DNA from: Candidatus Woesearchaeota archaeon
GTDB lineage: Archaea > Nanobdellota > Nanobdellia > Woesearchaeales > ARS49
DNA length: 7,394 nt
Reading direction: 5' to 3'
NCBI GenBank assembly: GCA_019323135.1
Contig: JAHWHT010000054.1
Span: 1 to 7,394, forward strand
Position numbers and translations under genes: made by a program. Shown one piece after another: positions 4,968-7,394 of this stretch. The notes under the pieces are model-generated. The model did no database searches and was not told the DNA's origin. It saw nothing but the letters and a program-made list of their open reading frames with translations. Position 1 is the first letter of the stretch. Each line of letters starts with the position of its first letter.

Positions 4968-5336
4968 ATGGAATGGTCAAGTAAGTGGAAAGCAAGTAAA
5001 AACCCAAGAAAGCAGAAAAAGTACATTCGAAAAGCTCCAAAGCATGTACAGAGCAAGCAATTAGGTAGCCATCTCTCTGAAGACCTGCGAAAAAAACACG
5101 GAAAAAGAGCTATGCGTGTTAGAAAAGGCGACAAAGTCAAAATCATGATGGGCACATTCAAAGGAAAAACAGGAAAAGTTGACCGTGTTGACGCATCAAA
5201 ATTACGAGTTTACATCACAGGCATTGAACTTTTGAAAAAAGACGGCAGCAAAACAATGTATCCTGTTAAGGCATCAAACATAATGATTCAAGAACTTGAT
5301 TTAAGCGATAAAAGGAGAATTAAGAAAGCAAAATGA
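4968..5336 (+). CDS. rpl24: Large-subunit ribosomal protein uL24 (archaeal/eukaryotic L26 type)
   Basis: This 122-residue protein is a normal archaeal length. uL24 is a KOW-domain assembly initiator that binds 23S rRNA domain I near the tunnel exit. The N-terminal archaeal part contains NPRKQKKYIRKAPKHVQSK, then LGSHLSEDLRKKHGKRAMRVRKGD (about 32-55). The KOW motif follows as DKVKIMMGTFKGKTGKVDRVD (55-75), then GIELLKKDGSK and PVKASNIMIQELDLSDKRR (99-117). The first ten residues, including MEWSSKWKAS, are an extra short N-terminus; AGAGGAT upstream supports this start. It ends in an ATGA overlap with eS4. Confidence 0.96.
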   Translation: MEWSSKWKASKNPRKQKKYIRKAPKHVQSKQLGSHLSEDLRKKHGKRAMRVRKGDKVKIMMGTFKGKTGKVDRVDASKLRVYITGIELLKKDGSKTMYPVKASNIMIQELDLSDKRRIKKAK

Positions 5337-6013
5337 AATCACACCTAAAAAGATTAGTTACACCAAAAAGCTGGACTTTGCTTAAAAAAGCAAATACATT
5401 TGTAGTTAGGCCTAGACCTGGCGCACATCCAGTATCACTTAGCATGCCCATTTCACTATTGCTAAAAAATGTAGGTTACGCAACTACAACAAAAGAAACT
5501 AAACAGATTTTGAATACGCGGGAAATTTTAGTTGATGGAAGGCGCGTTAAAGAGCATAAATTTCCAGTTGGTTTCATGGATGTTATCACAATCAAAGATA
5601 CAAAAGATGCATTTAGAATCATCTTAGATAAAAAAGGCAAATTAAAAATAATTCCTGCAGATGAAAACGAAGCTTCACTTAAGCTCTCTAGAATCAAGGG
5701 TAAAAAAATACTGAAAAAAGGCAAGATTCAATTGAACCTTTTCGACAATAGAAATATTTTAGTTGATAAAGACACTTACAAAGTGGGTGACAGTCTGTTG
5801 ATAACGATTCCTTTCCAGGAAATAAAACAGCATTTCAAGCTGGAAAAAGGTGCTTCAATCTTTTTGATTGGAGGAAAAAACAAAGGCCACCAAGGTAAAG
5901 TTGAAGAAATTACTGATACTAAATTAATTTACACTGAAAATAAGAAAAAGCATGAGTCTTTGAAAAAATACGCTTTTGTTATTGGACAAGACAAAGAGGC
6001 AATTAAATTATGA
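5333..6013 (+). CDS. rps4e: Small-subunit ribosomal protein eS4
   Basis: This 226-residue protein is slightly shorter than typical archaeal eS4 (about 235-245). eS4 is found in archaea and eukaryotes but not bacteria, which anchors the domain assignment of the window. The N-terminus HLKRLVTPKSWTL (4-16) and VVRPRPGAHPVSLSMPISLLL (24-44) is the family opening; the leading residues often found before HLKRL are missing, which explains part of the shorter length. An S4-type RNA-binding segment (about 56-90) has ILNTREILVDGRRVKEHKFPVGFMDVI. The middle has DNRNILVDKDTYKVGDSLLITIP (138-160). A C-terminal KOW motif reads LIGGKNKGHQGKVEEI (178-193). GGAG at 5314-5317 is a rather distant candidate ribosome binding site. 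Confidence 0.95.
   Translation: MKSHLKRLVTPKSWTLLKKANTFVVRPRPGAHPVSLSMPISLLLKNVGYATTTKETKQILNTREILVDGRRVKEHKFPVGFMDVITIKDTKDAFRIILDKKGKLKIIPADENEASLKLSRIKGKKILKKGKIQLNLFDNRNILVDKDTYKVGDSLLITIPFQEIKQHFKLEKGASIFLIGGKNKGHQGKVEEITDTKLIYTENKKKHESLKKYAFVIGQDKEAIKL
5996..5999 (+). promoter_or_regulatory. Ribosome binding site (GAGG) for uL5
   Basis: GAGG lies in the eS4 3' end, 10 nt before the uL5 ATG at 6010. Confidence 0.5.
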
Positions 6014-6525
6014 ATCAAATGCAGCAAGTAAGGATAGAGAAATTGACTTTGAATATTGGCGCAGGTAAAGATCAAGGCAAGCTGGACAAAGGAATAATTT
6101 TAATTAAGGCAATAACAGGTATAACGCCTATTAAAACAGTTACCAGCAAGAGAATTCCTGGCTGGGGTCTTAGACCCGGATTGCCTATTGGCTGCAAGCT
6201 TACTTTAAGAAAAGACAAAGCTGTTGAGATATTGAAGCGTTTGCTTGAAGCTAAAGACAAGCTATTGAAAGATAGCCAGTTTGACGCGCAAGGAAACATT
6301 TCCTTTGGCATTCATGAATACATAGACATTCCCGGAGTTGCTTATGATCCTAAAATAGGTATCTTGGGCTTGCAAGTCTGTGTATCACTTGAACGGCCTG
6401 GATTCCGGATTAAAAGAAGGCGTCTAGGACCTAAGAAAATTCCAAAAAAACACCAAATAAGCAAAGAAGAAGCAGTAAAATTTATGGCAAAGAATTTTGG
6501 TGTCAGTATAGGTGATGTAGCATGA
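6010..6525 (+). CDS. rpl5: Large-subunit ribosomal protein uL5
   Basis: This 171-residue protein matches archaeal L5 (bacterial about 179). uL5 is part of the central protuberance, binds 5S rRNA with uL18, and contacts the P-site tRNA and uS13. Conserved blocks are VRIEKLTLNIGAGK (7-20), GITPIKTVTSKRIPGWGLRPGLPIGCKLTLR (37-67), ISFGIHEYIDIPGVAYDPKIGILGLQVCVSLERPG (97-131), and a basic RIKRRR followed by PKKIPKKHQISKEEAVKFM (141-159). The GWGLRPG and the long basic C-terminal part are archaeal-type. ATGA overlaps join it to eS4 and uS14. Confidence 0.97.
   Translation: MNQMQQVRIEKLTLNIGAGKDQGKLDKGIILIKAITGITPIKTVTSKRIPGWGLRPGLPIGCKLTLRKDKAVEILKRLLEAKDKLLKDSQFDAQGNISFGIHEYIDIPGVAYDPKIGILGLQVCVSLERPGFRIKRRRLGPKKIPKKHQISKEEAVKFMAKNFGVSIGDVA
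6510..6516 (+). promoter_or_regulatory. Ribosome binding site (AGGTGAT) that decides the uS14 start
   Basis: AGGTGAT is complementary to the AUCACCU at the 3' end of archaeal 16S rRNA. It ends 5 nt before the ATG at 6522, within the end of uL5. Because it is well placed for this ATG, it supports the long form of uS14 rather than an internal start at Met20. Confidence 0.7.
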
Positions 6526-6752
6526 CTGTAAGCGATTGGAGAAAAGTTTTGAAGCAATTGAAAAGCAAACCTGCCAAGATGAAGAAATACATCAAGCATA
6601 ATGCTCCTAAAGAGCGGGGTGTTGGCAGAAGAAAAACTAAGTGCATGCAGTGTGGCCGCTGTGGCGGACATATCAGCAAGTATGGACTTGAGTTTTGCAG
6701 GCATTGTTTCAGAGAACTTGCCCCAAAAATAGGTTTCAAAAAATTTAATTAA
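6522..6752 (+). CDS. rps14: Small-subunit ribosomal protein uS14, zinc-binding type, with N-terminal extension
   Basis: The product is 76 residues, whereas archaeal zinc-type S14 is usually about 50-56. uS14 sits in the 30S head near uS3 and uS10. Residues 39-76 are the classic domain: TKCMQCGRC, GGHISKYGLEFCRHCFREL and IGFKK. The predicted zinc ligands are Cys41, Cys44, Cys59 and Cys62. An additional Cys47 occupies a place where Thr, His or another residue is more usual. The first about 25 residues (DWRKVLKQLKSKPAKMKKYIKHNAPK) form a basic, probably helical extension. AGGTGAT just upstream supports the start of this long form. The ATG overlaps the uL5 stop; uS8 follows after 9 nt. Confidence 0.95.
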   Translation: MTVSDWRKVLKQLKSKPAKMKKYIKHNAPKERGVGRRKTKCMQCGRCGGHISKYGLEFCRHCFRELAPKIGFKKFN

Positions 6753-6756
6753 GGTG
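6751..6756 (+). promoter_or_regulatory. Ribosome binding site (AAGGTG) for uS8
   Basis: AAGGTG overlaps the uS14 stop codon and ends 5 nt before the uS8 ATG at 6762. It fills most of the 9-nt gap and matches the GGTG variant also seen before uS17 and uS14. Confidence 0.65.
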
Positions 6757-6761
6757 CAAAA

Positions 6762-7151
6762 ATGAACAACGATCAATTAGCAAGTGCATTGTCCGCAATC
6801 TTGAACCACGAGAAAGCGGGAAAGAAAGAGATAGTTATCAATCCTACCTCAAAAGTAATACTCAATGTTTTAACCATACTTAATGCGCATCAATATGTTG
6901 GCCAGTATGATCAAATCACTGAAGCAAGAGGCGGATTTATCAAACTGCATCTTTTAGGAAGTATAAACAAATGCGGAGTTATTAAGCCGCGATTCAGTGT
7001 TGGTTGGAAAGACTTTGCAAAGTTTGAGAAAAGGTATCTTCCTGCAAAAGGCATGGGCATAATTATAATTTCAACTCCTAACGGATTGATGACATTAGAA
7101 GAAGCAAAAGAAAAACAGATTGGAGGAAAATTAATTGCTTATTGTTACTAA
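6762..7151 (+). CDS. rps8: Small-subunit ribosomal protein uS8
   Basis: This 129-residue protein is the usual archaeal S8 length. uS8 binds helix 21 of 16S rRNA in the 30S platform and is central to early assembly. In bacteria and some archaea S8 also represses its own operon by binding an mRNA mimic of that site; no such site is evident here. The N-terminal domain carries LASALSAILNHEKAGKKEIVINPTSKVILNVLTIL (6-40) and GQYDQITEARGGFIKLHLLGSINKCGVIKPRF (47-78). The C-terminal domain has RYLPAKGMGIIIISTPNGLMTLEEAKEKQIGGKLIAYCY (91-129), the STPxGxMTxxEA signature of the family. uL6 starts after 1 nt. Confidence 0.97.
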   Translation: MNNDQLASALSAILNHEKAGKKEIVINPTSKVILNVLTILNAHQYVGQYDQITEARGGFIKLHLLGSINKCGVIKPRFSVGWKDFAKFEKRYLPAKGMGIIIISTPNGLMTLEEAKEKQIGGKLIAYCY

Positions 7152-7152
7152 A

Positions 7153-7394
7153 ATGAAGCAAGAAATTGAAACAACAGTTGAAATTCCTGATGGAATTCAG
7201 GTAACCGGAAAAAACGATCTTACTGTTAAAGGTCCTAAAGGTGAGCTTAAAAGAACTTTTAATTTTCCAGGAGTTCAAGTTGTTGCAGGCAGCAAAGAAA
7301 TAGTAATTTCTGCTAAAAAAGCAACTAAGCGCGAGAAAAAAATAATTTATACTTATGCAGCTCATTTGAGAAACATGATGAAGGGTGTACAAGA
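7153..7394 (+). CDS. rpl6: Large-subunit ribosomal protein uL6, 3' truncated
   Basis: Eighty residues are visible before the window ends; archaeal L6 is about 180. uL6 binds 23S rRNA near the sarcin-ricin loop, in the factor-binding region. The N-terminal domain shows TTVEIPDGIQVTGKNDLTVKGPKGELKRTF (7-36), the conserved I-P-x-G-V/I and G-P-K-G-E-L motifs, then VISAKKATKREKKIIYTYAAHLRNMMKGV (51-79). The last part matches the helix and loop T-x-x-AH-x-x-NM-x-x-GV seen in archaeal L6. The start follows the uS8 stop by 1 nt. The nearest GGAGG (7122-7126) is 26 nt away, too far for a normal site, so coupled re-initiation is likely. Confidence 0.95.
   Translation, partial: MKQEIETTVEIPDGIQVTGKNDLTVKGPKGELKRTFNFPGVQVVAGSKEIVISAKKATKREKKIIYTYAAHLRNMMKGVQ

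Overview
This window is a slice of the archaeal S10-spc ribosomal protein supercluster. All seventeen genes lie on the + strand and are packed end to end. The order is uL4 (5' truncated), uL23, uL2, uS19, uL22, uS3, uL29, aIF1/SUI1, RNase P component 1 (Rnp1/Rpp29), uS17, uL14, uL24, eS4, uL5, uS14, uS8 and uL6 (3' truncated). Archaeal origin is clear from four things: eS4 and the SUI1-Rnp1 pair inside the cluster, neither of which occurs in the bacterial operon; archaeal-type uS19, uL22, uL24 and uS8 sequences; and zinc-finger uS14. The DNA is A+T-rich, with many AAA/GAA/AGA codons. The low G+C, the extreme compaction and several lineage-type deviations (extended uS14 N-terminus, charged tails on uL22 and uS17, altered uL2 loop) suggest a DPANN-type archaeon, perhaps near Woesearchaeota or Pacearchaeota. 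That placement is inference, not something the sequence proves.

Layout: the left third (1-3471) is the S10-operon part, with large-subunit tunnel, peptidyl-transferase and 30S head proteins. The middle (3468-4094) holds two non-ribosomal passengers, a translation initiation factor and a protein of the tRNA 5'-processing enzyme RNase P. The right part (4078-7394) is the spc-operon part, from uS17 to uL6. There is no non-coding stretch longer than 9 nt. Seven junctions are 4-nt ATGA stop/start overlaps, one is a 17-nt overlap, and eight are gaps of 1-9 nt. I see no promoter, terminator, tRNA, rRNA, CRISPR array or mobile element. The whole block is most simply read as part of one polycistronic transcript that starts upstream and continues downstream. 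Many starts are preceded by GAGG/GGTG-type Shine-Dalgarno sequences placed inside the preceding gene, which implies translational coupling.

I do not see an undescribed multi-gene system. The unusual points are local: (i) two adjacent perfect hairpins (9-bp and 10-bp stems, 1 nt apart) at the start of a ~100-residue Lys-rich C-terminal tail on uL22; (ii) a Glu-rich ~55-residue tail on uS17; (iii) a ~10-residue Gly-rich insertion in aIF1; (iv) loss of the usual glycine run after DHPxG in uL2; (v) an N-terminal extension and an extra Cys in the zinc-ribbon protein uS14.
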